DNA of 64,000 bases from Metaphire vulgaris (GCA_018105865.1 CM030851.1:4280168-4344167), one strand, 5' to 3'. Counted from the first letter of the stretch, positions 1 through 11,158 are shown. Numbers and translations are program-made. Notes: generated by a model not told the origin, from the sequence alone.

Positions 1-8
1 TCTTATAC

Positions 9-384
9 CATGGTTGTCAAACATACGGCCCGAGGGCTAGATATGGCCCGCAAACGCTTTTCATCCGGCCCGCGGGTACATGGCTGAATACAAGAAAACA
101 CCTTATGTTTAAGCAAAGTTACTTTATTTAAGGCGTGTTCGAAAAGTACATATTATGAAAATCGGAAATCACATATATAAAACTCAAATTTTTGCATGCG
201 ATAGAAATTAAATTAAAATTGTTGAGACTATTCTTGAAAACGCCTTTTTAAGTTTTTATATATACGTTTTGTGTAATAGGCCTATACTGTATTATTCATG
301 TTAATGGTATATGTACAAATCAGGCCCGCGACAATCACAAAGACTTTTACGTGGCCCGCTATCTGAAATGAGTTTGAAACCCTG
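9..384. mobile_element. hAT-like non-autonomous element
   Basis: The left end reads CATGGTTGTCAAACATACGG and the right end, on the reverse strand, CAGGGTTTCAAACTCATTTC. Both resemble hAT termini of the type (CAGGGNTGTCAAAC followed by GGCCCG). GGCCCGC motifs lie just inside both ends and the interior is AT-rich without coding. I see no clean 8-bp duplication at these borders, so the limits are approximate. Confidence 0.55.
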
Positions 385-465
385 TTTTAGCTTATATAGA
401 GTGGACATTTCCATTCAGTTTTTCGCCTTTGCCCATGTGTGCCTTACAAGTGTCTTAATAGCAAG

Positions 466-507
<42 letters not shown>

Positions 508-512
508 TCACG
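466..512. repeat. (CA)n microsatellite
   Basis: About 20 CA units, followed to about 600 by alternating TA/CA-rich sequence. Apparent His/Thr-rich open frames here come from the repeat. Confidence 0.95.
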
Positions 513-629
513 CATATATAGCCTATGTAATAATAATAACAATACATGTATATATACATACATGTATATACATTTATATACACACACACGTACATTTATA
601 GCTGCAATGAGCAGTGAATACAAATATAT

Positions 630-1084
630 ATATAAAGCCAAAAATTACTTTAGGTGTTATATATATATAGCACATAAAGCATAGTTTTAGCTTGTTTGCC
701 ACCTAGTTCGTTTGTCCACACACATGCACATATAATATTATAATATTATATGACCCGCATAATAGACCTACATAGCTGCACCTGCATAATACAAATTGGA
801 TAGAGTTGTAACTTCACAAATAAATAAGAAATGTAAAATCTGCTTAATACGGACACCTTGCAAAGACATTCTTTTGCACCTGCAACGTATGAATGGACTT
901 CTTCAGCTCTAGTCTCCCTCCTCTCTCAACAAAATATATCAACGAGTAGCCCACCTGGGACCGTCCGCGCATCTCAAGCCCACCCAGGACTATGTCATGA
1001 TCATCAAGCGTTGCTCAGAGCCGTTAGTCGAGATAAAGAGTTAACCTTAAAACTATATATTAGTCATTGGTAAGGCCCCATCTA
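630..1084. other. no gene recognised
   Basis: AT-rich DNA. A short open frame at 858-1073 has no family features. I see no recognisable coding or structural signal. Confidence 0.5.
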
Positions 1085-1486
1085 GAATACAAGACATAGA
1101 GCTTTTAGAAAAGTGCAAAGACGAGCATCAAGTAAGTTTATGGTCAATGGATGCTATAAATTAAATAATAAAAAGGCTTCAATATTGTGGGTTGACAACA
1201 ATAGAAAGGAGAGAGAGAGAGAGAGGGGGGGATTTGATTGAAACATGCATACAAAATAATGACTGGGAAAGTATAGATGTGCCATACGATCGATTTTTTA
1301 CATTGGCACACTATAGCAGCACAAGAGGCCACAAATGCAAATTGTTTAAGCAAAGGGTATAGGACCAAGAAAGAAAAATTTAGGAGTACAAAGGTTGTGG
1401 ACAAATGGAACAGCTTGGATGATGTGGGAGTGACAGTTGAAACAGTAAGCGGATTCAAAGGCTATCTCGAAAAACTAGGTTATTGA
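1085..1486 (+). pseudogene. LINE (CR1/jockey-like) 3' fragment, reverse transcriptase C-terminus
   Basis: The first part reads QDIELLEK, like the DIELIEKVQRRATK segment of many non-LTR reverse transcriptases. The open frame at 1277-1486 ends with KVVDKWNSL followed by SGFKGYLEKLGY. This matches the family pattern of RVVNxWNSLP, then SxxSFKxxLDKxW, near the C-terminus. The two parts are not in one clean frame, and a GA-rich stretch at 1209-1227 lies between them, so this is a decayed 5'-truncated copy. The (TAA)n-type tract at 1560-1619 may be its tail. Confidence 0.7.
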
Positions 1487-1559
1487 ATGTGGAGAGTGAC
1501 TATACAGTGGTTCTCACGCAGGCTTACTTAGCCTCCTAAATTAATTTAAATCACATATG

Positions 1560-1619
1560 TCTAATAATAATAATAATAATACTAATACTAATACTACTAC
1601 TACTAATAATAATAATAAC
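1560..1619. repeat. (TAA/TAC)n microsatellite
   Basis: About 20 trinucleotide units downstream of the LINE fragment, a usual place for an LINE tail. Confidence 0.85.
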
Positions 1620-1620
1620 C

Positions 1621-1950
1621 GACCGTGGGGGACCCACCCAGGTGGCACTTGCCCTATTGGCGACTTTTCTGGTTTAGCATATAGAGGCGGCCATACATAA
1701 ACGGCGACATTATTTTTGCTTGTCAAGATTTTTCTGATGTTGAAATGTTGAATGAAGAGACGGCATCAATATTATGTCAGGGCGGTATTTTCGGTTTTAA
1801 GAAAGATTAAAAGCGCGACGATCTTCGTCCTTTTTTCTCCTTGTCAAGATTTTAGATTTTTCGAAAGTTGTGCGCTGTGTTTTTACGCCGATGAAAAAGC
1901 GGCACCATTTATTTTCGCCCCAGGCGGCACTTTGCCTCGCTACGCCACTG
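1621..1950. mobile_element. hAT MITE of the CAGTGGCGTAG family, right end only
   Basis: The right end is CTACGCCACTG, the reverse complement of the terminus seen at 5648, 37640 and 56974. Inside is TTTTGCTTGTCAAGA (about 1714) and a second diverged copy near 1835, as in its relatives. The matching left end is missing, so it is truncated. Confidence 0.55.
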
Positions 1951-1959
1951 CCTATATAT

Positions 1960-2592
1960 GCAGCATGTTCGCTCTACATGTGTTCTAAGATATCTGTAGC
2001 CTATTTATCTCAACGAGTTTTTCCAGTATAGGTATATCGGCGAAGATGAACAACTGACGACGTGTTGTAAAATACGACCATGATAAATGTGTTGCTGCAC
2101 GAGGGCGAAAAAGGCGAATGCAGAATACAAATTCTGCAACGCAACCTCCTCGGTCGGCGAAATGCAGAATTTCTTTTAAAATTTTGGACGAAACATGAAT
2201 CTCAAATACGAAAATGATGTAGACTCTCGAGTTTCAGAAGGTCCTTTCTTGTGTTAGACATTAAACGTCTTAGAAATCCTGTGGAATGTCTTCACAGTCT
2301 GCATGCAGAGTGCATGGATATGAATCACGCATTCAGAACAAGAAGTTTTCTGAATCGTGCAAACTAATCCAATTTTTAAGACCTAAGGATTCGAGGCGTC
2401 TTTCATTTTTGTGTATAGGTTGCACCGAACCAAAGAGTATTTTATTATTCATGAATCTAAAGTCAATTAATCACAATCGGGTTTTTTGATCACGAGTGTT
2501 GGATTTCAGTGAATTATGTCATATTATTTGACAAATGTGAATGGTACAATATATCTATATTTATCATGTATAGTAATGGTGCTTATAAGTTA
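1960..2592. other. no gene recognised
   Basis: Unique-looking AT-rich sequence. The open frame at 2286-2489 has no recognisable features. Confidence 0.45.
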
Positions 2593-2791
2593 CAGTCATG
2601 GGCGTCCGAAGGGGATGCAAGAGGGTGCAATTGCACCCCCTGAAAAAATTGTGGAGTTATGAAAGAGTAAAATTACTTGTTTCTTTCGTCGAAAAACCTT
2701 GTTTTGCACCCCTGAAAATTTTTTCATTTCTTTCGTCATAAGACCCTGTTTTGCACCTCCTTGGAAAAATTTCTGCGGACGCCCATGACTG
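2593..2791. mobile_element. Tc1/mariner-type MITE
   Basis: A 199-bp element with 16-bp terminal repeats, CAGTCATGGGCGTCCG and its exact reverse complement. It is flanked by TA on both sides, as expected for Tc1/mariner target duplications. The inside has paired TGCACCCCCTGAAAA-type blocks in inverted orientation, giving a long hairpin. A relative lies at 8095-8362. Confidence 0.8.
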
Positions 2792-2980
2792 TAATTGCTG
2801 CAGAGAGCCATGTACCTGTACTCACACTCGGGACCAATGTTCACTGTACTCGTCCATAAAAGCACAGCATCTACTACTTACATACAAAATAGTAGCAAAA
2901 TTTAAGAATTTCAGCTTCCTAAAAGTCTTAGAAGTCAGAAAATCTACAAAAGCCGACATAATGATGGCGTAATCAAATCA

Positions 2981-4380
2981 ATGCCAAGCCGACCCCCTCC
3001 CGATGTGGCTCCTCAAAATCCATTGAGACGCTTGCTCCAACGACTCTACTGTCGACCTCTTTAAGCAGCGGAGAATTTCCATCGTCATGGAAGCGAGCGG
3101 TTGTCTTCTTTGGCAAGCGGAATTATCCAACTTGTCCTGTTTCCAAGTTCTTGTCTAAGCTAGAGTTGTTAATAATCAGATATTTGACGATGAATGGACT
3201 AATGCCTAAAGGCCAGTTTGCCTATCAAATCTGCGGTCCTGCGCATTTACAATGACATTATTGAAGCGGTCGCCAATGGACAGCTGGCCCTCCTCTGCCT
3301 CCTGGATTTAGATGCTTTCGACACGGTGGAGATGACATCCTCATTCGCCGACTTGAATCTTTTGGTCTAAAAAGGGCTGGCTCTGTCTTGGATTCGGAAC
3401 TACTTGGCGACAGATTTCAGTCTGTTAGCTGGAATGGACACACGTCGGCTCCATGCCGTGTTCTTAGTGGAGTGCCACAAGGTTCTGTACTCGGTCCACT
3501 ATTGTTTATACTCTATGTGGCTGACATTGTTCTTCGTATCATTGAAACGTGTGGGCTTGCCCATCATGATCTTACGCTGATGACGTTCAGGTTTACGCCT
3601 CCGTCCTCCATCTGAACGTATTACGGATTGCATAGTCCAGAGGTGGACTGATGAAAATCGATATCGCTGAACCCGGGGAAGACCGAACTCCTCTGGTTAA
3701 GCAATCTCATGCCGGAATACTTCCGATTGGTGATGTTGATGTCACTCGAGCACAGAACTGCGTCTCAAGTTCTTTTGACGAGACACTCTCGTTTGTCGGA
3801 CGACAACGTCATTCGTACCTGTTTCTTTCAGCTGCGAAGGATCAGGAGATCCGTCGATACCTGCCGGTGCCTGTCGTCGTCAATCTCGTCCGTGCCCTCG
3901 TCTTAGCTCGAGTAGATTATTGTAATAGCGTTCTGCTCGGACTTCCTGTCAACCAACTAAATCGTCTTCAGTCGGTGCTAAACGTCTCAGCTCGTCTGAT
4001 TTTTGGCTCGAGTTGGAACGAGCACGTGACACCGTTTCTACGTGATAATCTTCACTGGCTCAGGATTCCGGAGCGCAGGAGCGTTGCTGGCTAACATTTC
4101 GGGCGCTGTATGACCCTTTGCCCAGCTACTTATCGGGCCTGGTCATCAAGTCTACGGCGGTCGATCGGCGATCGCGGCTTCGAGCAACTGTCGTCAAAAG
4201 ACGGCTGTCTTCGGTGACAGATCCTTCCGGAGGGTCGAGTCTGTGGAACTCTCTGCCGAAGAACTGTCAACCTCATTTGTTTATCAAATGCCTTAAGACG
4301 CATATGTTTAATATATCTTATAATCATTGTTAAGCGCTTTTGACTTTAGTCTTCACTATGACTGCGCTCTATAAATTGTC

Positions 4381-4430
<50 letters not shown>

Positions 4431-4443
4431 TAATAATAATAAT
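2981..4443 (+). pseudogene. L2/CR1-type LINE, 5'-truncated, with target-site duplication
   Basis: A non-LTR retrotransposon remnant. The reverse transcriptase palm block LSGVPQGSVLGPLLFILYVAD reads at 3458-3520 and is followed by a diverged region. The 3' part at 3860-4330 (LVRALVLARVDYCNSVLLGLP, then VTPFLRDNLHWL, then SLWNSLP) is typical of the L2/CR1 C-terminus. The frame shifts several times, so it is dead. It ends in (TAA)n at 4382-4443. The perfect 10-bp repeat AATCAAATCA at 2971-2980 and 4444-4453 marks the insertion as one event. A second copy of the family is at 41800-42469. Confidence 0.85.
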
Positions 4444-4453
4444 AATCAAATCA

Positions 4454-5516
4454 TCAAAAGAAAATCTTGAAAGGCTCAACGAATAAATGCAATTTGGCAG
4501 TTCTAATGCCTGAAGTTATTAGAGCAGATAAAAGTGTATGCGAGCAAATCGTGTAAACTGTGAGTGTATTTAGATACCACTGTAGATATAGCGCATCTGA
4601 GCCATCGATAAGAATTATTCCTCTTACTCCGGCGTCGTCGGCGGCGTCTCAGCACATGAGTAACATGATCCGTCGAGCGCTGATCAAGGAGGGCTTATTC
4701 GAAAGATCTTCCCTTAGATATGCATCGCCAGACAGTATTAAGTCAGATGCGATCCGGCAATAAATTCATCCGAAACTCAGACATTCAAATGAGTTCTCCA
4801 AGTCAAACTCCGTCTACGAAAGTCTCTCAGATTCCGTAATAACATGGCTCACTGGCTTCCCTGCTTCGAGTAACAGACGACGAAATTGAGGGCAGGAGGA
4901 GCTCTCCGGACCCCCCTCAGCGACCCCGGTCGCTGCTTCTCTCACACCGAGTAATTGCAAAAGACGCGACGGAGAGTCGGCGTGTCTCTCAGCTGTCAAT
5001 CAACAATTCTTGACAATCAGGCAGACGACGGCGATTGGCGCCCCAAGGAAGCGCTGGGAGGATAGGGGCGGAGTCATTAGGAAGAAACTGACGCAGCTGC
5101 CCCAAGAAGACAACGCGTGAATTCATTCTAATCTCGTATATAGGTCTATTCCGTGTTGAACTCCGCCGTAGTCTTGGGTCAAGCCCCATTTGGATTTGGG
5201 GAAAAGGGATCATCCTCTTTTCGAGTCTTTTGACGAACGCATTTTTAAATAGAGAGTGAGAGAGAGAGATGTATGATGTATTAAAAGTTTTTGTAAAAAT
5301 GAGTAAGTAAGCTTTTAAAGAGCATCACTTGTGGTACATTTTACCAATCTCAGTTTTACAACAAATTCTTTACTAAATGATGCAGATACGATTAAAAAGA
5401 CATAATCATTTAATTGTCTACATATCATGCTGTCTGAAATTCCAAAAAGTATTTTTAAAAATTCAAGTTTTCGAGATAAAAATGCAATTTTCTCGCTAAT
5501 CTGTAATCCCACATAT
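4454..5516. other. no gene recognised
   Basis: Mixed-composition DNA with open frames of up to 75 codons on both strands (4560-4763, 4814-5213). I cannot assign any of them to a family. A short GA run lies at about 5249-5270. Confidence 0.4.
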
Positions 5517-6432
5517 GTAGGGTTGCCATGCAGATATCCAAAGTCAAAATACGGGAGATTGTTACAGCGATCAATGCGCCCACTCCACGGTCTAGTTCAT
5601 TGTGAATTATTATGGCTAGAGCTATGCTACACAACAGTACTATAAAGCAGTGGCGTAGGGGGGGGGTTGGTTTTGGTCAACTGTAAAAAAACTGTGAAAA
5701 AATCTTGACAAGCAAAAATAGCTCGTCCGCTCACACCGACAGCTTGTTTTTTCCAAATCTTCGTTAGTGTTGGCAAGCAAAAAGGTCAACGCCTTAATTA
5801 ACTACATTATTTCTTCAATTTCTTGAATTCGTACAGTTGTCAAGAAATTTTTTTACTCCGGCAACTCCACGGGAGGGGGTTGATCCACAAATCCGCAATC
5901 CGAGAATAAAAATGCGCGAAACAATGAAAAAATCTTTTTGTGACAGTCAAGGGGGTTTAACCCCTAAGCCCCCCTCCCTCGGCTGCGTCACTGCTATAGA
6001 GCATATACTAGGAAAAAGCAGTATACAACACTGTTCAATGCACTGCATCATCTGTATGTAGTAAATTAATATTACAAACAAGTTCTAGACTAATAATATT
6101 ATTATCATAGACCTCCTAACGAGTCCTAACTATTCCTGCCGTTAAAGTAAGTAGGAAGCAGGGGAGCATTGCTGCCTGCCTCAGAGCCTCTATTATCTTG
6201 TTTTATATTGTACCAAACAGTATACTAATGACTTTTAGTTGACGTTTTATCAAGCCAGAAAATGTAGTATTGTTTCGATTTTAAACTGCGTGTCAATGAA
6301 GTCTATCGACTTAGCGTCCTAGCCAAACACGGGAGATTTAGTTTCCCGCGTGGCATCCGTCCGGGAGGCGGGAGACTTGGGCTGAAATACCGGATCCTCC
6401 CGTAAAATACGGGAGATCTGGCAACCCTACAG
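5517..6432. mobile_element. hAT-like element with GTAGGGTTGCC ends
   Basis: The left end GTAGGGTTGCC pairs with GGCAACCCTAC at the right. Next to both ends are copies of a CGGGAGAT word (AATACGGGAGAT). Flanking 8-mers CCACATAT (5509-5516) and TCACATAT (6433-6440) match at 7 of 8. No transposase is visible. A second MITE (5648-5993) sits inside. Confidence 0.7.
5648..5993. mobile_element. hAT MITE, CAGTGGCGTAG family, nested
   Basis: The left end CAGTGGCGTAG and right end CTGCGTCACTG match at 9 of 11. Flanking 8-mers are CTATAAAG (5640-5647) and CTATAGAG (5994-6001), 7 of 8. Inside are CTTGACAAGCAAAAA (about 5704) and a diverged copy (about 5772). It has no coding capacity. Confidence 0.85.
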
Positions 6433-6464
6433 TCACATATGGCACCTTTTCTCCCAGCGGGTCA

Positions 6465-6503
<39 letters not shown>

Positions 6504-6598
6504 AAGCACACTCACACACACACAATATATATATTGCTGGAAGGAACTCATTCAGAACTCGTTCAGAAGACGCATCGTCCAACCCTAGAAAGAGAAGG

Positions 6599-6645
<47 letters not shown>
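6465..6645. repeat. (CA)n and (TA)n microsatellites
   Basis: A CA tract at about 6468-6500, broken CA to about 6525, then a pure AT tract at about 6599-6644. Confidence 0.95.
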
Positions 6646-6646
<1 letters not shown>

Positions 6647-6689
6647 CTTTCTTTTCTTTTTTCTTTTTCGTTTCTATTGATTGGACGAC

Positions 6690-6961
6690 CAGGCCCTCCG
6701 AGAGGGGGCCGCACTGCACTGGGGCCCGGCAGTCTCGGGCCGATGATGAATATGTAGATTGAATAATAACACTAAAGAATGGTTAAAATGTCAGTCGTTC
6801 ATACAAGGGGCCGGGACACAGTGCTAAATAAATGGCCGATAAGCAAAAAAAGGTCGTCAACACTTATAAAAACGGCTGACGAGCAAAAAGGTCGTCAAGA
6901 AATTATTACTTCTCAAGGGCCCGTCGGCCATTCTGCACAGTCTAGGGGAATTTCTCGGATG
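6690..6961. mobile_element. hAT MITE, CAGGSCCKSCGAGAGG family
   Basis: Flanked by a perfect 8-bp duplication, TGGACGAC (6682-6689 and 6962-6969). The left end is CAGGCCCTCCGAGAGGGGGC. The right end has lost a few bases (reverse strand CATCCGAGAAATTCC). Two GACRAGCAAAAAGGTCGTCA blocks lie inside. Relatives are at 24764-25113 and 62951-63234. Confidence 0.8.
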
Positions 6962-7245
6962 TGGACGACGCGTATATAAGCCCTACATATTGTCGAGAGA
7001 AGTCTGGGGAATTTCATTGAGTGCCAGATGCGAATCGATCATGCGTAACCTACGCAGACCCTCAAAACAAGCGCCATTCCGAGAATTGCGATTAACCCTT
7101 TGACGACGAAGACGTCGAATGAACAGCGTCCAACGCTTCTCAATCTTCGTCATCTGCAATGAACTTCACTGTCTGAAGACTTCGAGAGAACGAAGCATTT
7201 TAATTGAAATGGGAAATTTTTCGCCATCTGGTGAACGTCGCCGCC

Positions 7246-7488
7246 ACAATACAATACAATACAATACAATACAATACAATACAATACAATACAATACAAT
7301 ACAATACAATACAATACAATACAATACAATACAATACAATACAATACAATACAATACAATACAATACAATACAATACAATACAATACAATACGATACGAT
7401 ACGATACAATACGATACGATACGATACGATACGATACGATACGATACGATACAATACAATACAATACAATGCGATACAATACAATACG
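7246..7488. repeat. (ACAAT)n pentanucleotide satellite tract
   Basis: About 48 pentamer copies. The left ~145 bp is pure ACAAT; the block at about 7390-7450 is mostly ACGAT; the right end returns to ACAAT. The repeat lacks stops in several frames, which gives long but meaningless open frames on both strands. Confidence 0.97.
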
Positions 7489-7499
7489 TCTGCAAAGCA

Positions 7500-7890
7500 C
7501 GTCATTCTATTTTTGAGAGCGTTTGATCCCTTCCCTTGTCACAACCTGTCACAAATCTCAGACCTCCCTTAATGCATCGTCCATAAATTACGTCACACGG
7601 GTTTTCTATTCAATGAATTAGAGTTTCTCGTTCCATTTCAACAGCAAAACAGGCACATTTACTTTCGGTAATAATGTCGAAGATATTTGGGAATTAAAAA
7701 TTCCACGTAGGCCTATCTAGCATAATAGGCCTATAGCTACTATGCACCAGTAGGCCTAACATCTTCTGTTAGAATAGGCCTACGTCCACCAGAAGAGAAT
7801 GCAAAATATCACCGCATAGGCCTTAGGCCGAGGCCTATTTCATGTTCTATAATATGTACGGAAAGTGTGATGCCCCAGTGATCTTTACCC
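7500..7890. other. no gene; one copy of a MITE terminus
   Basis: CATCGTCCATAAATTACGTC at 7578-7597 matches the terminal repeat of the element at 32425-32814, but no partner end is nearby. Several TAGGCCTA words occur at 7710-7840. No coding seen. Confidence 0.45.
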
Positions 7891-8094
7891 CTCCCCTGCA
7901 GGGCCGGAGCGACCTACTCCGCCCGCTCCGCAAGGCAGGGGGGGCGCCAGCAGTTAGGGGGCGCAGCAATCCGGCTGACAAACTACATGTAGTGTGGCCA
8001 GCCTCTGCCCCTCATGCAGGCTTCCTGCCGTCGGTGGGTCAAGACTTTAAATAATCGACCCTTAAGACAAAGTACAGTAATTGAAGTGTCTATA

Positions 8095-8362
8095 GACATG
8101 GGTGTCCACAGAAATTTTTCCCGGGGCAAAACATAATAGTAACGGTTAGCATTTTGGCAAGGTCTTCATATTTAAAATTTGACAATTTTAAAAGATTGCC
8201 AGAATGTCAGGCAAACCATAAACAAAATCAGGCACTGTTATGCATTATTTATGTAGTGTTTTAGTGTGAAAATATTGGTTAAAATCCAAAATTTGAAAAA
8301 ACATATTTGCATATTCCAGGGGGCAAGTCCTCCTCTTATCCCAATGTATGGGCGCCCATGTC
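8095..8362. mobile_element. Tc1/mariner-type MITE
   Basis: The ends GACATGGGTGTCC and GGGCGCCCATGTC are inverted with two mismatches, and TA flanks both sides. It is related to the element at 2593-2791. Confidence 0.75.
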
Positions 8363-8975
8363 TATAGCGGCTTCCAAGGTCAGATCAGTGGTGCGCAACC
8401 AGTAGCCCGCGGGCCGGATCCGGCCCGCCAACGTGTTTTGTCTGGTCCTCGGAACAAATTAAAGCAACGCCGCAAACTGGTCCAAGGACAGTACCGGTAA
8501 CTTTGTTATAGAAATTATATATCAACTGACTGGGCTATCAATCGTGTTATAGCTAAGTCCTTGTGTCAAGCAGTAGTTCATCGAAACATTTATTAAAGTT
8601 AATTTTGATAGCGTTGCAGATTTATAGAAATATATTATAGACATTGGCGTAGTCGGGGGTTGGAACAGGAGGTGCCGTATAGGTCGCCCTATTCCGGTTA
8701 GGATCAGTCGCAGGATTTGCGCAAAGAGTGGAGAAATTGTTTCGGGGGTGTGGGATGATTGTCAAGGGAATCAGAATTTTTGCATCGAATTAAAGATATA
8801 TTTGATAAAGACGAGTAGCAACTTCTTCAAAATTGCCTCCATTTGGAGGTTCTTTTGACAAAAGGCGCCAAAATAGATGTGAAAGGATTGGAATTATTTG
8901 AGGAAATTTCATCATTTAGAGTTATATTTAAATCGGAATTGAATCAGTTGACTAATCCACGTGAAACTCTGAAGT

Positions 8976-9641
8976 CTATTCATTTTTAAACCATCTCACT
9001 TGTCCGAACTGGACTATTGCATTACGAATCCTGCTTACTCTTCCTGTAGGCCTAAGTGAAGCCAATTGAGAACGATCATTTTCACTATTATCCGGCAGCG
9101 GAGTAACGCCGAGCTCTTCCGACGTGAATATATCTTTAGCCATGTTGCTGTCGGCGCCGACGTCAAGCTCCTGTATTGCTCCAACCGGATCTCCATCAGG
9201 CAAAAGGTCGATAAATGGTATGGACGGTGGAACAGTTTGCTCTGGTTTTCCCGCTTTTGGCGTTTTCTTCCGATTCATTTTCTTCTTGATGTTTTTTCCA
9301 AAGCGAGACTTTTCGTCTTTTTCATCTTCAGTCCATTCCTCAGTAGCTTCAGATTTTTCAGGTAGATATTCGCTCTCTGTCTCCTTCGGCATTTCTGGCT
9401 CATTTACCCCAGCTATGTCGTTTTCATTCTCGTAGAGAACTTGCTCTGCTTTGGTGGCGTCCTTGCTTTTGTATTCCTCCTGGTTTTTCTTCTTCTGTCG
9501 AGCGGTTTTGTCGTCGACGATGAACAGTTCGCTCGCCTTCTCATTCGACTCTTCGATTTCGACGTCGTTCCCTCGACGTCGGCCATAATCTTGAACGAAT
9601 GCAGCTCTGGCAGGTTTTTGGTTTTCGATGAAAATGTTCCT
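8976..9641 (-). CDS. acidic/lysine-rich open frame resembling the METAP2 N-terminal region
   Basis: The open frame runs 221 codons from just after a TAA (9642-9644) to the stop at 8976. The first Met in frame is at 9392, so an upstream exon is likely if it is transcribed. The translation is rich in Glu, Asp and Lys with basic clusters (RQKKKNQEE, KKKMNRKKTPK). These are followed by QTVPPSIPFIDLLPDGDPVG, then IQEL and FTSEE. That order matches eukaryotic methionine aminopeptidase 2: an acidic and polylysine N-terminus, then QTDPPSxPxxDLxPxG, then TSEE, upstream of the catalytic domain. A usable splice donor (GGAAGA/GTAAGC) ends a possible exon at 9039. No metal-binding catalytic part is visible downstream on this strand. 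It lies inside the hAT element 7899-10119, so I infer a captured exon or fragment. It could instead be an unrelated disordered protein. Confidence 0.45.
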   Translation of the reverse strand, partial: RNIFIENQKPARAAFVQDYGRRRGNDVEIEESNEKASELFIVDDKTARQKKKNQEEYKSKDATKAEQVLYENENDIAGVNEPEMPKETESEYLPEKSEATEEWTEDEKDEKSRFGKNIKKKMNRKKTPKAGKPEQTVPPSIPFIDLLPDGDPVGAIQELDVGADSNMAKDIFTSEELGVTPLPDNSENDRSQLASLRPTGRVSRIRNAIVQFGQVRWFKNE

Positions 9642-10458
9642 TTAAAAGCTACGTTATTGAATCGCTGTGTGCAGGCTGAGAGACGCTGGAATAAGTAGAA
9701 TAAATAATTTTCACTATTAATTTTATAAAAACTTATCTGCGATCAACTATATCGCCCAAGAAAGACTTATCAGGCTAGCTTTGATTGAAGTCGGGGGTTG
9801 GAAATTTTGGTCTTTAACCGAAAATGATGTAGGCCTATGTTCGAAACAAGACACCACCGAACTAAAAGAGAGCCATGCTAGCATGAAAGCTCGTAAAGTA
9901 ATTTCTAAGTCTCTGCAGTGAATTAAAACCCTGTTTAGAGTGAAGAAACCCGTTTCTGTTTGTACATAGTTATTAGTTTTAAATATTTACTATATTCAGA
10001 GTATAGGCCTACAGTATCCGTGTTGGGCCTAATTTTGACGTGTCCGCGAGAAAATAAGTTGCTGAGGGCGCCAAATTCAAAGTTTCAGGGGGGCACCGGA
10101 ATGGCTAGCTCCGGCCCTGCTCCCCTGTCACAAACAGTCACACTTTCCCCTAGACCCCTGAGCCGTACGTACCGTGACTTGACTTGACCGTGACCGTACA
10201 TACCGTCACGTGACCGAGCCGTGACGTACTTTTGGGCGGTCCCTAGGATGATCGTGCGGGTTCGTGCCCTTGGTCTTTCGTTCTTTTAGTATCTTTTTCA
10301 ACACCGAATTACTTTTTAAGATGCGATCAATTAGCTGATGTTGTCGTTTTCATATTGTTTAATGTAGCCTAACTGTTCGTTCATAGAGATAAGCATTGTT
10401 CATAGCTATTGCTAATTATTGTTCATTTTCATATTGCTCATAGGCCTATATATATAGA

Positions 10459-10827
10459 CAGGGGCGGTCCACGTTGGGGATGACTGGGGATGCATCCCCC
10501 TACCGGCCCACCAAAAATGCGTTTTCAATGAAAGATGATCGTCTAAACGGATTAACCTTGATGTATATCCACAAAGATATGGACATATCTATAGACAATG
10601 TCATCGAGAAATTCGCTTCCAGCAAAATAGAAAACTCGATTTTGCACTATGACGTTGTACAACCAGACTAAAATGGCTTTTATGCATTGTCAATTCTGAA
10701 CATTATATTTTATAAATCAAATCTACAGATTTCTTCTAAATCGTTTACATATAATACCTTTGACAATTGACGGTTTCTTCATAGAAATCATTGCATCCCC
10801 CACCAAGATTTCCTGGAACCGCCACTG
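10459..10827. mobile_element. hAT MITE with perfect 8-bp duplication
   Basis: The ends CAGGGGCGGTCCA and TGGAACCGCCACTG are flanked on both sides by TATATAGA (10451-10458, 10828-10835). GCATCCCCC blocks occur inverted near both ends. The 66-codon open frame within it is not recognisable as a protein family. Confidence 0.88.
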
Positions 10828-10835
10828 TATATAGA

Positions 10836-11076
10836 TATGATTGCTGCCTTCAGATTAAGTCATCAATCCTGAAAGGCAAGAGGAGACATTTCAATGAAGA
10901 TAAACTATAGAAGGTTGGTTCCCATTCGCCAGGTGTCGCCAGTGAAAGCTTGATAAGTGTATTCGTTTTCAACATCTAAATGATTCTATTAATTTAGGTC
11001 ATCGACATGCCAATGATGTCAAGGCGCCTATGACTTTGGCCTTCGCTTTGTTACGGCGCTATAGAAGTTGTCTTGG

Positions 11077-11078
<2 letters not shown>
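10836..11078. other. no gene recognised
   Basis: The sequence before the (TAA)n tract (GTTACGGCGCTATAGAAGTTGTC) resembles the 3' end of the L2-type LINE seen at 42420-42445, so an LINE tail fragment is possible. No open frame supports it. Confidence 0.35.

Positions 11079-11156
<78 letters not shown>
11079..11156. repeat. (TAA)n microsatellite
   Basis: About 25 units. The poly-Asn open frame here is an artefact of the repeat. Confidence 0.97.

Positions 11157-11158
<2 letters not shown>

Larger units (their letters stand above)
7899..10119. mobile_element. hAT-type element carrying a gene-like open frame
   Basis: The ends CAGGGCCGGAGC and GCTCCGGCCCTG are perfect 12-bp inverted repeats. They abut a perfect 8-bp duplication, CTCCCCTG (7891-7898 and 10120-10127), the signature of hAT insertion. 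The 2221-bp interior has no recognisable transposase. It holds a Tc1-type MITE (8095-8362), another hAT-like left end (CAGTGGTGCGCAACC at 8386) and, on the minus strand, a 221-codon open frame (8976-9641). Since the duplication abuts both ends, all of this was mobilised or accumulated inside one element. Confidence 0.85.

Noticed and set aside
7119..7572. Overlapping open frames of 100-135 codons on both strands over the ACAAT tract
   Set aside because: Pentanucleotide repeats without stop words stay open in several frames; the translation is a pure 5-residue repeat.
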